A DNA stretch of 64,000 bases from Prosopis cineraria (Eukaryota; Streptophyta; Magnoliopsida; Fabales; Fabaceae). The first letter of the stretch is position 1. Every line of letters starts with the position of its first letter. The stretch lies in contig NW_026555340.1 in the NCBI RefSeq assembly GCF_029017545.1, positions 15,817,113 to 15,881,112 on the forward strand, written 5' to 3'. The position numbers and the translations under genes are program-made. Below, one piece after another: positions 10,295 through 23,429 of the stretch. The notes beneath the pieces were generated by a model that was given only the letters and a program-made list of their open reading frames with translations, ran no database searches and had not been told where the DNA came from.

Positions 10295-10469
10295 TATGCT
10301 ATAAATAAAAACCTCAAGTTATTGAAATGTTATGGAAGAATCATATTCTTTATTCTAATTAAAAATAAATATTTATTAAAATAATTAATGAAATCTGACT
10401 TATAAATTTAAATAAAGTTAGTTATGAATTTAAATAATATTAATAATAAATAACTGAAAAGTCAATAGT
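10295..10469 (+). repeat. Second copy of repeat R, without Helitron 1
   Basis: Matches 301-411 joined directly to 2962-3024. It runs through GACTTATAAA|TTTAAATAA with no interruption at 10406^10407, so it serves as the empty-site control for Helitron 1. Similarity to the first copy ends at 10469. Confidence 0.88.
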
Positions 10470-10928
10470 AAATGAATGGATAATTATATATATATATATA
10501 TATATATCATTATTTATGAATTTAAGAATAGTCACTTATAAATTTTAGAAAAGTCAATAGTGAATCTATGAAACTTTAGTTATGGATAGATAAATAATCT
10601 TATAAATTTATATGTTATTTGTAATTCACATATAATCGATTGTGAATTTAAGGAGATTACTTATGAACATATAGAACATAAGTTGTGAATAAATATAGAT
10701 AGTTTTAATTATAAATTAATGATTTAAGAACTCTCTTATGTTTTTAAATATTCATTCATAACTAACTTCAATATATTCACTAGTAACTCTCCAAAATTTA
10801 CAAGTAGTTTTCCTTAAATTTTATGGAATGGAAAATTGAACTGGCTGATTCAACTAATAAGTCAATGAACTAATCAATTATCCAATCCGATTTAGGGGTG
10901 CACCATAACAAAGTTGACTTGGACTAAA
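10470..10928. other. AT-rich non-coding stretch
   Basis: Contains a (TA)n tract at about 10485-10507 and many short repeats of the type TTATGAATTTA / TAAATTCATAA in both orientations. It is possibly the rest of repeat R. No gene is seen. Confidence 0.4.
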
Positions 10929-11544
10929 TGTAATATCACCTACAAACCCAATAACTTATCTACAATTACAATAATCTACCATGATAACTAGAGGATAACC
11001 ACTTAGATATATTATTATATTAAAAACAACTTAACTATAGTATAAACCATAATAAAAAAGGAAAACACTAAACTTGAAGGTCTACTATAATTAATAAAAT
11101 TTGAATTATATAGATAATCCATTTAATAAGCTCCGCTCTAGTAGAAGGATTATACTATGGTAGAATAGGTTATAACCAAATAATTCAACTCTGCCATAAT
11201 TGAAGGGAACAAAATCCAACATTTAAAAGCTACTATAGTAGAAAAATTTGAAACATAATTTGATAATAGAAAATATTTGGTAAACATGGGATCACAAGTT
11301 TAATAGTATAGAAATAAGCATTCCAAAACAAGAAAACAAGCATTTATCACAATAACAAAACATACAAAAGCATGAGATTCCAATTGGAATTGAAAACAAC
11401 AAAAAACAAGGTTAAAAACATCACTTTTTATGAAACTGTGTCATCCATTTGGGCTGACAGTGCATCCGCTACGGCTGATGACCCAAAGGCTATCAGTTGA
11501 GGCTAATGCACACATACGTCACGGCTCACTTCCTTTGTGTTGTA
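10929..11544 (-). mobile_element. LTR P, truncated 3' end (gypsy main family)
   Basis: TGTAATATCACC at the left edge is the reversed LTR end. The family dyad motif region lies at about 11455-11530. The copy is cut off where LTR D begins. Confidence 0.5.
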
Positions 11545-13250
11545 TGTAATGTCTACCTTGACAGTACTACTAATTATCACATAAATAACTATAATGGTAA
11601 TTAGGTAGCACTAATCATACCTAAACCACAAAACATACTTAAAAGAGTTTAAAAAATAAATTCAAGGAGTTATTTAAAAATCAATGAGATCCCACAAAAC
11701 TCTTTAAATAATCGTTTGAGCTTAAACTTAATGTTTAAAAACTACAAAGAAAGCATGGAAATTATACAAGCCTTACACCACAAGAACTAGGGCCAAAACA
11801 TCATTATGGCCCATATAGGTCATCACCCAACATATGGCACAGAGATGACACTTCTTCACCTGTGCCATATAAGGCGACGTGTTGTCTACGTGCCACAGCA
11901 CACATGGCCTGTCATGATAGCATGATAGCTTTTTCATAAAAAAATTTCTTGCATGCACCATTTTTGCTCCTAATGTTTGATCAAGATGATTTAAGTACAA
12001 TATGAAGCTTATTTAACAATCTAACTAATAGCACAAGTTAGGTTTTAATCTAATGTTACATTCAAGATTTGACACCCGACACATAAAGTCAGTTTTAAAC
12101 TATTGTCCTTAGATCTAGGTGCTCAAATTTCCACCTTTAAGCTATTAGCCACTTTAGAGCTTTGAATCAAGTCCATTAGACTTATTTACACCTAATTAAA
12201 CATGTGAAAGAATAATATAACAAATATAACATGATTTGACCACTTTGGACCATGAGATCACTATTGTGCCAATTTACCACACAAGCATAAATATTAAGGT
12301 TGTGGCTAAATCATCACAATATCATAAAAACACATCACCATATACATATCCATTCACACACACACATTTCACTACTTATAAGTAATATCACCACTGATAT
12401 TTGATTTCACCACAAATACCACTTTATACATATGATTCTCCACTTTCACTTCATATTGCCACTTACATATAACTAGATATCATATTTACAAAGTTTATGC
12501 ACTTGCACTAGTATTCTTTCCATTCACCCCATTTATTCACCACATAAAACCAAATGGGCTAGAATATAGAATTTACAACCTCATGCAAGTACATACAATA
12601 CAAAAATGCTATGCATTTCTAGTTGGAAACTCACAATTTACATAATACCAAATTTGCACAAGCTTAAAATATTATGGTCATTAATATTAGCTTTAGCTAA
12701 TCTTGACATGTACCCTTCATTTGTCCCTTTCTCTGCAAAATAGTAACTATTCTACACTAGTAATTAATAGATACAATAATAATAGCTAATAATATAATAA
12801 TTACCCATATGAATGAGCAACGTATTATGATTCACCATTGACATATAACATGCATAAGCAAGAAAATTCCATCTAATCTTCTATTGCTCCTCGACTGAAC
12901 TCATAGGCAACTATATTAGACCAATCTCCAAAGGGTTAGTCCTTGCTTACTATACATGAGAGTAATTATTTAGCCAAGGTATTATCTTCCTACTTTTAAA
13001 CTATGAATTTTCCCTTACTACAAGTAGCTAGGGTGTTATTGACTCTAACTTTCCACTTTTACCGGTGCTAAGGAGTGCTTGAAATGACAGTTTAGATTAT
13101 CCATGATAAAAGTCTCGAATATTTACTACACTTAGCATCAAAGGTGTTAACAATACCATATGAATTTCTCACAATTATTTCACCATTTTTCTTTATAATG
13201 TCTCCCCTTCTTAATATAAATCACCATATATACATAAATAATTCATCCTT
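11545..13250 (-). mobile_element. LTR D, truncated (gypsy main family)
   Basis: Begins TGTAATGTCTACCTTGAC, the reversed LTR end also seen in copies B and C. It follows the family order through the dyad-motif region (about 11830-11910) and the mid-LTR segment near 13020-13160. The LTR start is missing: at about 13.25 kb it passes into another minus copy (F). No coding sequence. Confidence 0.6.
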
Positions 13251-15946
13251 AAGCCATGTATGCAAATTACTATGTTTAACAGCAATAGGGGCAAACTTCT
13301 AACATGCCCTGTAACATCTTAGGAAATTAATCAAGATTAAGTTAATTAAAAGAGAGTAATTAAGTTAATTAATGTAGTATGTGGCCAGAGAAGTCTAATG
13401 AGCGTGTTCGATTGTGATTTCACCCCTTAAATTTGGGTCCAAAGCAAAGTCAAATTACTTGTCTATCAGAGAGGGAGAAAATTTAAAGGAAGTGTTTTTG
13501 TTCCACATGCCTTGGCATGCAACACATCCATTGCGGTGCACAGGTGGCAATAGCAAAAAAGGACCTCTTTATGCCATGTACCACAACATATGGTGCATGG
13601 TCAAAATTTTGTGGAAATAACTATACGTCAGTTTGCGAAGTTAGAAGGTAAGAATAAAAAAAATGAAGAACAAGTGAAATCTTCTACTAGGGCTTGCTAC
13701 ATTTGAGGTATAAGATTATTTCTAAGTCAATAACCATTAAAGGTAAGACCTCTAAACTCATGTCCTCCCTTTTTCTTACATTTTCACGAGAATTTGAGTT
13801 AGGGTTTGTGTTAGAAAAGTAATTTTCAATCCATAAGAGTTATGGGTTCAAACCCATTGCCTTAAATAGAGTTAATGAGAGTTGTTTAAGTTATGTAAAC
13901 CTAGTATTGTTGATTTTATAAGTGGCTGGTTGGTAAGATGTCATAAATGGTCAAAATTTGCAATAATGGAGTGGTTGGAGGTGTTTTAAAGCTATTAATG
14001 GTGGTTTAATGGCTCATTAATGATAATGTAAGTTAAGGGAACCTAATAGACCCAATAGGTATGTTTGATAATAAGAGATTGTGATTTTGGATGAGCTGAA
14101 ATGATGAAATTAAGTGTTGAAATTTATGCAAATAAAGATATTAATGATTATCATTATGGTTAAATTATAGATTAACTAAATTTAGGACCATTTAAGCTAA
14201 CTGGAGCTTTGAAAGTATGTGTTGTAGGGTTGCCCTTATTAAAACACCATTAATTCCCAATTATCAAGGTAATCAAGAGCTTAGTACCCCAAAAGATTAT
14301 TGAGTTTACTAAATTACTTTAATGGGGATCCCAAGTTATCTCAATTTTAAATACTTTCATATACTTTCAACATTTACAAATCAGAGTTTAAAATATATGT
14401 GGAAGCATGAAAATCAAAAAAAGAATTAAACATTTGCATATAAACCCTAAATTAGTGAACTGTGTAAAATATAGCATATGCGTTGCTGCTTATTATAGGT
14501 ACACCATGGCGTGCAAGCCTCTGTGCCTTATGCCTCATCTCATTGCATGAAATTTGATTGCAAATTTTGCTGTCATATGACAGTACTTGGGATGAATTTC
14601 TAACGCATTCCATTTCTCTATCTAACGTCTGATTAAGGTGATTTAAATATTTACAAAGAGATTTTTCCTAACTCTAGCTAATAGCACAAGTTTCACAATC
14701 AAATTATTCTTCTAACAAAAGTTAGATACCCTTATCAGAACTCACTCATTTTCACAAAAACTCACAATGAGGGTGCCTAAACTCTAACATATGTGCTAAA
14801 AAGCCTACATCAATTCTTAGACCACAATTAATGGACCATTTTGGACTCATGCAACACACGGTCAATCAAATACATATATTACACAAATTTATCGCTCAAC
14901 CCCTTAATTCACAAAAACAAGAAGGGGGAGATATCTTGCATAAAATCATTAATATTCATCCAAAATAACCCAAATGCACTTTACCTTGCTTGCACTAGTA
15001 TTTTGACTCTATTCATACTTTACAATCACATATAAATAGCTCAGAGCATATAATACACAAAATAATCTCAACTATAATGCAAGTAGTCAAAAGAATGATT
15101 TGAACCTCTAGTTGAAAAATTAACAACTTAAATACACATCAAGATAAATCTAAAGGCTTATTGTTAAGATTTACACATGATCCTAGGCTTTCAATCATTT
15201 TCCTTGATCCTGATCTAATGAGCTAGGCCTTAAAATATTAAAGAATGAAGGGTGAGTATAACCACTCAGTAATTAGGGTTAACCTAGCCTATATAGTTGC
15301 ATATTAATTAATTACAGATGTAAATGACAATAAACTCAATCTCATTTTACACAAAATCACATATAACCACATATCATTGAAATTTACAATTATGTAGCCA
15401 TGTGGCTGGAATTATAAATACATGATTAATGCTAACCTTATATCCTCTTGTTATCGCCAACATGAAACTAGTGGCTATTAGTGGCTACGTTTGTAACTCG
15501 GACTAACATAGGCTTCCACTTGTGAGAAGTTATAAGGTTAGGGTTAACTCACTTACTTATGTGCCATAGTTTCCCCCAATACTAACAATCATTGAGTGTC
15601 GTACCATTAATCTAGCGTTTTCATGAACTGATAGAGACTAGTTAGGTTTAAATCCCTTAAAAAACAAGTTGGATAGTCCCAAAACAACCATGACACAATA
15701 GCTACCTCCCGATTCTACCAGTTAGTGCTAGGGCAAGCTTTTAATTCTAATGATAAGCCGTTATTACCATGTGGACTTACCAATCTACTTCTCTCCTTAG
15801 GCAAGCTCCGCCAATGATCATATTATGAAAATAATACTAAGTTGTATGCCATTCAATACACATTAATCCCATCATATCATGTTTACAAAATTCTATTTCT
15901 TTACTATACTTCACATACCAATAACATATAATAACATATTTTCAAT

Positions 15947-18900
15947 TAGAGTTGGTGATTTAGGTCAAGCTCGATGAGCCAACCCAAACCCACTTGAAAA
16001 TTTTAGGGCCAAGCTCAAATAAAAAAATATTTTTTTAATGTTCGACTTTATTTGGAAAGCCTGAATAAGCCCTATAAAATTCGAGCTTGGCTTGAATACC
16101 TGCATTATTTTTTTAAGTTTCTTAGTTTTAATTTTTGACAATACTCAATGCTTTGCCTCTGCTCATGCCTCACAATCACAGCCTCACACGCACGTGGGAA
16201 AAGTCAAAAAGAAAAGAACACTCTAGTACTCTACACAGTAGTCAGCACTTACTCACTACTCAGCCGCTCAGTCTCATTACATTGCCACACTCACATCGTC
16301 GATTGCCCTATTGTCAGTCATGCATACTATACACACACAGCCAGAATCAAGAAAAGCAAGCAAAGACTACTCGGACGAGAGACTACACTAGACTCTTGGA
16401 GAAGACGCAGATGAGAAAAGATGCAGACACTTGGAGAAGACGCAGATAAGAGATGATATAGATCTGTTGATCGTGACTTGTGAGTCTGTAATTGTCCTCC
16501 TCTCATCTCAAACGACTCATCTCAGCCTCTAGTAGGTTCAGTGAGTCTGCTCTTCTCTTGGCCTGTCTAGATCTCCTTCCCCTCGCCTCGCACTGTCGCA
16601 GTCTCAAATCTATTTTCCTTATAGTCTCGTAGATCTACTTACCTCACCATCTCCCTCCTTTCTATCTCATTCTAGTTCTATACTCTATAGAAATATTTCA
16701 CCTACGTCACTGGCAACTATCCCTAGGAGCACAGGTGTGCTTTCATCTTATGATTTTCTAAGTTTTCCTATTTTTGTTTCTTCTTGTTTATGTCATATGT
16801 TTAACTTATTTGGATGGGAAAGTGGATGCTGTGGTTGTCTGGTTGAATGAGTTATGTCTATGTGTGTGAATGATTTAGACTAAGTTTACTCTGACCTGTG
16901 AGGTGATTTAGATTGAGTATTACTAGTTTTTTGTTTTGTTTTTATACATGTCCAAACAACTTGAATTTTCATGAAGCTATTTAGGAACAGATCTTGTATT
17001 GAAAGAAAATCTTGTTATGTATCATTTGGTGATCATTATACTCACTTAGCTAAGTAGTCACAGTTGAGAGGTGTATGGGTTTCTTTTTTCTTTTTAAATG
17101 AAATGTTTTCTTTTCATGCTCTCCCTTTAGCTTGTTTGGTGCATTAGTAGTGGTTAATAATTTTATTTAATTGTTTTGTATATCCCATTATATGCAGTAA
17201 ACAATGTCTTCTAGTCAAAAGAAACACATTGAAATTAGTGGTTCTGTTAGTAATAAAAATGTGGGTGCTAGTGGTAGTAAGGTGGATGATAATTTGCATG
17301 CTAGTAAGGTGGGTAATGCTACTAAACAAGGAGAAAAATCTATTTGTTTCGGTAAAAGAACAGCTTCAGAACAAGGAGGGAAGCTTTCTAGAAGTAAAAA
17401 GGTCAAAACTTGCACGTCTGATGTTTGGAAATCTTTCTTTAAAGTTATAATTGATGGAAAAACAAAGGCTAGATGTAATGGTTATAATAAAGATCTAGTA
17501 GGATCTAGAGCTGATGGCACATTTCATCTAGCACGGCATGCTAAGAATTGTCCACAACTAGTTAAGTATAACGATGTTGGGTTAATGTTGATGGATAAAG
17601 AAGAAAAATTAAGGTCTAGGAAACTTGATGAAAAGGAGGCACGGCATTCTTTGTCTATGATGATAATTGAACATGATTTTCCTTATTCTATTATTGAATA
17701 TAAATGGTTTAGGCATTATTCTACCGTCTTGAATCCTAGTGTAAAATGCATTACTAGAAAAATAGTAGTAAATGATGTCATGAAAGTATATCATAGGCAC
17801 AAAGAAGCCTTGAAACAAAAATTGTTAAATAGTATTGGAAGAATTTCCTTGACATCTGATTGTTGGATAGCTATGACCTCAAAAGGTTATTTATGTTTGA
17901 CTGCTCATTTTGTAAATGAAAATTGAATGTTGAATAGTAAGATACTTCCTTTTTGTCATATGGAACCTCCATATTCTAGAGTAAAATTGGCTAGAAAAGT
18001 ATATGATTGTTTGGTGGAGTAGGGGATCAATAAGAAAGTATTTTCTATTACTTTAGACAATGCCTCTGCAAATGATAATATGTAGGAGAAATTAAAAGAG
18101 AGGCTAGCTTTGCAAGACAGTACAAGCTTGATTTGTGAAGGGGACTTTTTTCATATAAGGTATTGTGCCTGTATCTTAAACTTGATAGTTCAAGAGGGTT
18201 TAAAAGTGACAAGTACTGCTTTAAACAATATTAGGGACAACATTAAATATGTAAGAGGATTATAGGCAAGGATGATTGTTTTCAAGCAATGTGTTGATGA
18301 AGTTGATGGAATTGATTATTCAATAGGCTTGTAAATGGACGTGCCCACTAGATGGGGTTTAACTTTTGCAATGCTTGAAAGTGCATTAAAATATTGCCGT
18401 GCTTTTACCAGCTTATCTTGCCATGATATAAGTTTCACATCTTACCAAACACATGAAGAGTAGAGGAGAGGAGAGGAGATGTGCAATTTCTTAAGGCCAT
18501 TTGATGTTATGATAAGGTTGATGTTTGGGTCATCTTATCCCACTTTAAATTTATATTTCTCTCAAGTGTCAAAAATTTGACTCTTGTTAGATGAAAATAT
18601 GTTCAATGGTGACCTTGTGATTTGTGAAATGGCCAAAAGAATGAAAGACAAGTTTGATAAGTGTTGGAATAATTATAGCACTATCCTTGCAATTGTAGCT
18701 GTGCTTGATCCACGAGTGAAGCTTCAAATGATACAATATATGTATGCCAAAATTGATCCTATAAGTTGCCATGTGAGGATTGGAAATATTCAAAGCAAAT
18801 TGAAATATATTTTTAATAAGTATAAAGAGATGACTACTATTTCTGATGTTTGGGGCTGGATCAAGTTCAACAATGCCAACACATGGGTATCAAGCTCAAT

Positions 18901-19773
18901 CCTCCATTATTTCTAATGCTTCGACAAAAACAAGTAATATTCAAGGGATTTTAGATGTAATTTTTTATATATTTTTAATCTTATTTTAATTTTTTAAGAT
19001 ATATGTTACTTCAAATTTTTGCATAATGTAGGATTGGATTAGTTATACAAGTATGGATTTTATGTCCGTTGGCAAGTCTGAGCTTGAATTTATCTAGATG
19101 AAGTAATTCTTCAACCTTATGTATATCAAGAGTTGGATGTCCTTAATTAGTGGAATACTAATAAAGGTAGATTTCCAATTCTTTCGAAGATGGCAGCTGA
19201 TATACTTAGCATTCCAATCACTATAGTGGCAAGTGAGTTTGCATTTAACATTGGTTTATGTGTTCTTACAAAATACCGGAGCACTCTTCTTCCTAATAAT
19301 TTTTAGGCTCTTATTTACACCCATAACTGGTTGCATGGCTTTCAAGATGATAGTAATATATGATTATTTATATATATATATATATATATATATTTTCCTT
19401 TCTTGATTAGAAGCAAATTTCACTAAATTATATTACAAAACTTGTTCATTTATTGTAGATAATGAAATAGTGATTGAAAATGAGAGGAAATCATCTGAAG
19501 AAATTTCATTAGTTGATATACCCACTGAGAGTTCAAATGTAGCTTCGGATGATAATGACAATGTCAATCAAGAGAGTCAAGATGAATAGGGAATTAGAGA
19601 AAATTGATAGCATGATGTTTTGAACTTTATTGTGAAATTTTCATGTTTTTTGTGAAGGAATTATGCAATTATGTATTATTAAACTCTTACTTTTAAGTTA
19701 TTTGAACTTTACAAGCTTTATTGGTACTTGGTAGCATGCCTTTGTTGTAAAATTAAACAATTAACTTTTCAAA

Positions 19774-19810
<37 letters not shown>

Positions 19811-20096
19811 ATGTATTTTTAATGATTTCTTGCATGTATTTTACTAATCTAGAATGTGTTGTTATGTTTATATTATTTGGGACAAAATAGCTTTTAAATT
19901 ATAAATTAAAATTAGTTCAAAAAAGGCAAACAAAATATTTTTAAAAGTTTCGGGTATTCAGGTCAGCCCGAATAAGCTTGAAGACATTAGGATTGGACTT
20001 GACTATATGGGCTTTTTTTAAAGAGTACGATACTTAAAGCTCGATCCAAATAAGCCCAGCTCGAATAAGCCTGGCCCACCTAAATTACCGGCTCTA
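15947..20096 (+). mobile_element. hAT DNA transposon 1, complete ends
   Basis: Terminal inverted repeats: left TAGAGTTGGTGATTTAGGT; right, as reverse complement, TAGAGCCGGTAATTTAGGT. TTTTCAAT (15939-15946) and CTTTTAAT (20097-20104) form an 8-bp target duplication with two transitions. Subterminal regions repeat AAGCTCGA and GAATAAGCC. The element is 4150 bp. A pyrimidine-rich leader (about 16140-16700) precedes a decayed transposase gene (17204-19589). A (TA)n tract at 19370-19393 lies in the last intron and an (ATT)n tract at about 19776-19809 is downstream of the gene. It sits inside LTR D'. Confidence 0.9.
17204..19589 (+). pseudogene. hAT transposase (BED finger, ZBED/RICESLEEPER type), decayed
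   Basis: The open first part (17204-17926, 240 codons) has a Lys/Ser-rich leader and a BED-type finger at residues 72-116 (DVWKSFF, Cys91, Tyr94 in place of the second Cys, His112, Cys116). It then has LTSDCWIAMTSKGYLCLTAHF, the start of the RNase H-like core. Beyond a TGA at 17924 the same frame continues with recognisable hAT segments (SITLDNASAND, LNLIVQEGLK, VPTRW) broken by further stops. The 18584-18916 segment is open. A frameshift follows near 18855, and the C-terminal dimerisation region lies at about 19150-19350 (FPILSKMAADILSIPIT, ASEFAFN). A last exon (about 19460-19589) encodes an acidic tail. Most stops replace expected Trp or Gln codons. It cannot make an intact transposase. 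Confidence 0.88.
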
Positions 20097-22413
20097 CTTT
20101 TAATTTGTCATTAATCACACATATATAAACATACATATTGCTTTCAACAATTTAACACAACTTCAAATAATGTCAAATTTGCATCAATGTATATTCAAAA
20201 TACTAAAATGTTTCAAACCAATAAGTACAATAAATAATTAATTAATAAATAACTATAGTTTTTCTTCAGTTATCTTAAATCTTTGGCAGGTCAAAGGTTA
20301 ACCTCTCAAAACAAATACTTCCAAAGCTTGTCAAATAGCTTGAATGGTGCCCAAAATAGTTAATATATAATTAATTCACAAGGGTATCCATTAATACTCT
20401 AATTTAAGTAATTTTCCAACACTAACTCATCGCTCGAACTCACATCATAGAATCTCCACTTCTCATCATATTTATTAGGTTTATTATGTACTAATAGCCC
20501 ACATTGTCATAATGAGCCATTGTTCACCATTAATAGTCACCAAACACTCCCAACTCCCTTAATAAATGATAATTTTTAGCCATTAATGGCCCTCAACAAC
20601 TAACAACTCTCAAAATCATTAATATGGGGTTTAAATACTCTAAAATATTCCTATTATATCTATTTTAGTTAATGGGTTTGGATTTATAGCTCATATAGAC
20701 CAAAAATCACCATTAATACTCAAACCCTAACTTCTTAAATAGAGAAAATGGAAGAAAAAGGGAAGAAAGGGGTTTAGAAGTCTTATCTTAAGTGTTAGAT
20801 ACCTTAGAATTGCTCCAAAATGTCTCTAATAATCCTTAAATTTGTGCCCTAGCAAAGAATATGGCATGCCTTTCATTTTCTCCTCCTTCCTCTCTTTTGA
20901 AATGTATTTGTTTTGTGACTAGTATATTAGAGTAATTGGCCATGCGTCATGGTACATGGCATAGAGAGGCTAATCCCTTGCTAGCTCACACACATGCACC
21001 GTAGCAGATGAACCACATGCCGTGACGTGTGGCAGAAAATCACTTCTTTAAGCTCGTATCCCTTTTTCACATCTGAGCAACTTGACTTCACTTCAGACCC
21101 ATATTTAGGTTGAAACCAAAATTAATCGTACTAATTATACCTCTTTAGTCACACACTACATTGATAAACTTAATTACCCTAATTATGTTAGTTAATTGGT
21201 TTAAATTTCTATAATGTTACATGAGTTTTAAGGCGTAAACCTTTAATCTCTTAAAGGTTTAATGTAACTGAGAGAAATTTGATCTATGCTTTTATGTATT
21301 AATTAATTATATGTTAGATAGAATGATTTGAAAACTCATGAATATTTATAAACTTACATTCGATGCAAATTTTGGCAAGTCTTTGTGATATGTGTGAATT
21401 TATATAAGTGAGATGATAAAAAATGATGTGCTATATGTTTATACATAATGAAAGAAAAATAAATTGAGAATGGAGATATGCATAATGTGCGGTTATGTTG
21501 TTATAGTATTAAGTATGTAAGGATGGAAATGAATTGCATGCTAACAATGATATAAATTTACATACTATATGCTTATTTGTTCATGACATGATCTTTATAG
21601 TGATAGTTCACCTAGGGAGAGGAGTAGTGTTAAATCCATGTGGTAATGGTGACTTATCGTTGGAATCAAAAGTCAGTTAGTTGCTAATCATTAGAATTAG
21701 GAGGTAGCTATTATCCCATAGTTTATTAGGGATTATCCAACTTATTCTTTGAGGGACTTGAGTCTAATTAATTCTACCAATTTATAAATAGGCTAGATTA
21801 AGGGTATGACACCCCATAATTGTTAGTATTATGAGAAATTGCAGATCACAAGTGAGTGAGGTAGCCTTAGCCACTTGATTATTCTGAGTTTATGGACGTA
21901 GTTACCAAATAACTACCAGTTTTATGTTGGAGATATTAGGAGGGTATAAAGTTGACATTGATCATACATTACATATTTCTGACCACATGGTTGTTATTAT
22001 TATGGTCCAGTGTGATTTGATAGGGGCACATGGTTATTATTATTATGACTCTATATGTGCATTGTTGTTTATACATTATTATGAGATGATATGTATTTGT
22101 GCTCAGCCATATGGTTATTAATAATGTGGTTGTGACAACCTTTTGAAAAATATATAGAATTTGTGAAAGTTGTTGTTGCCATTTATATCTATAATTAATT
22201 GATATAAAATTGTATAGGCTGGCTGGATTAACATTAGTTACTAAGAGCCCTCATTCTTCATTATTATAAGACCTAACTTATCGGATCCCACTATTGAAAT
22301 TTCATAAGCTTAATAATTCCTTTAGGATTAGTCCCTTAATTATCTTGATTATGGTGTTAAATATAATTTAGTAAGGGTAACCTTACTTGTTAACTTGGAG
22401 ATTTTACATGCCC

Positions 22414-23429
22414 CCAATCGCTATCCACCATCTAATTGAGATGATCTGATGGTCCACAAAAAGCTTTCTCCTAACTCTAACTAATGGTAATGATTTGACA
22501 TTTAAACCTTTTTTTAAGCAGAAGTTAGACACCCATTTTTCAATTCACTCCTTTTTAATCAAAACACAACTTAGGTGTCCTATTTCTACTTTAAGTGCAA
22601 AAAACCTAAAGTTGGCTCTAGACCACATTCAATAGACTCTAGGACACTTGTGCAACAACACCATGTCATAGATATAACACATTTATCACACTTTCAATAT
22701 AGAACCCCTTAATAACAAAAACAGAAGGGGAGCGTAAAATTCATAAATCATCACATCATTCAATATAAATCGCGTATGTTATTCACTTCTTGCTTGCATT
22801 AGTATTTTGACTCTTTCTAGATTTCACAATTTAATACATATATAACTTAGGGCCTAAAATACACAACTTAAAATCATAGTACAAGAAAGTATAAATATGA
22901 TGTTTCCTAGTTGCAATATCATATTCAATTATACGAATAAATTTCAAAATAAATGAGGCCTATAAATTTAGGATAGATACCTTAAGCCTCTGGCTGTTTC
23001 TTTAGTCCTACCTTAATTAACTAGCTCCAGTAATATTGAGAGAAGAAGGGTGAGTACAACCACTTTGTAACTAAGGTACATCTATCTTATACTAATGCAT
23101 ATCAATTAATTAGAAAGCAAGTGACAAGATAATTTTGTACTCATTTTAAAATAAAAATTCAATTTAACAATCACATATATTTGTATTTTACATCATTAAC
23201 TACAAAATTCATGTAATAATGTCAAAAAAGCACCCTTTCACACATATATAGGACTAATCACATGTTTTCAAATAATTACATTGCAAGGGACAAAATATAG
23301 ACAACCATGTGCCATTATCATCAATATGTATGATCATACCTCCTTTACATCCTCCTTGTACTTCCAGCATAAAACTATGGGCTATTTCACAATGGGCTTG
23401 TCCATATGATGAGACTACCCTAGCCATTC
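22414..23429 (-). mobile_element. LTR F, partial (gypsy main family)
   Basis: Minus-oriented family sequence interrupted on the left by LTR E: the fragment 13255-13309 continues here. CTAACATGCCCCCAATCGC joined across E aligns with the corresponding segment of LTR D' near 14598. On the right it is cut by gypsy element G at 23430 and I could not find its continuation. Confidence 0.6.

Larger units (their letters stand above)
14223..21221 (-). mobile_element. Solo LTR D', inserted in LTR E and split by hAT 1
   Basis: In the minus sense it starts TGTAACATTATAG (right edge, 21221) and ends ...GGGCAACCCTACA (left edge, 14223). Flanks TGTGT (14218-14222) and TGAGT (21222-21226) are a 4-of-5 target duplication. 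Without hAT 1 it is about 2.84 kb. Dyad motif regions lie near both ends (about 14500-14560 and 20940-21030). Confidence 0.75.
13310..22408 (+). mobile_element. Solo LTR E, split by LTR D'
   Basis: Starts TGTAACATCTTAGG and ends GATTTTACA. TGCCC lies at 13305-13309 and 22409-22413, a perfect 5-bp target duplication that proves the two halves (13310-14222 and 21222-22408) were once one LTR of about 2.1 kb. It carries the family dyad motif near its start (about 13505-13595). The pre-insertion sequence is part of LTR F. Confidence 0.82.

Noticed and set aside
16135..16449. 104- and 88-codon ORFs upstream of hAT 1 transposase
   Set aside because: They fall in the pyrimidine-rich leader region and in two competing frames; more likely untranslated leader.
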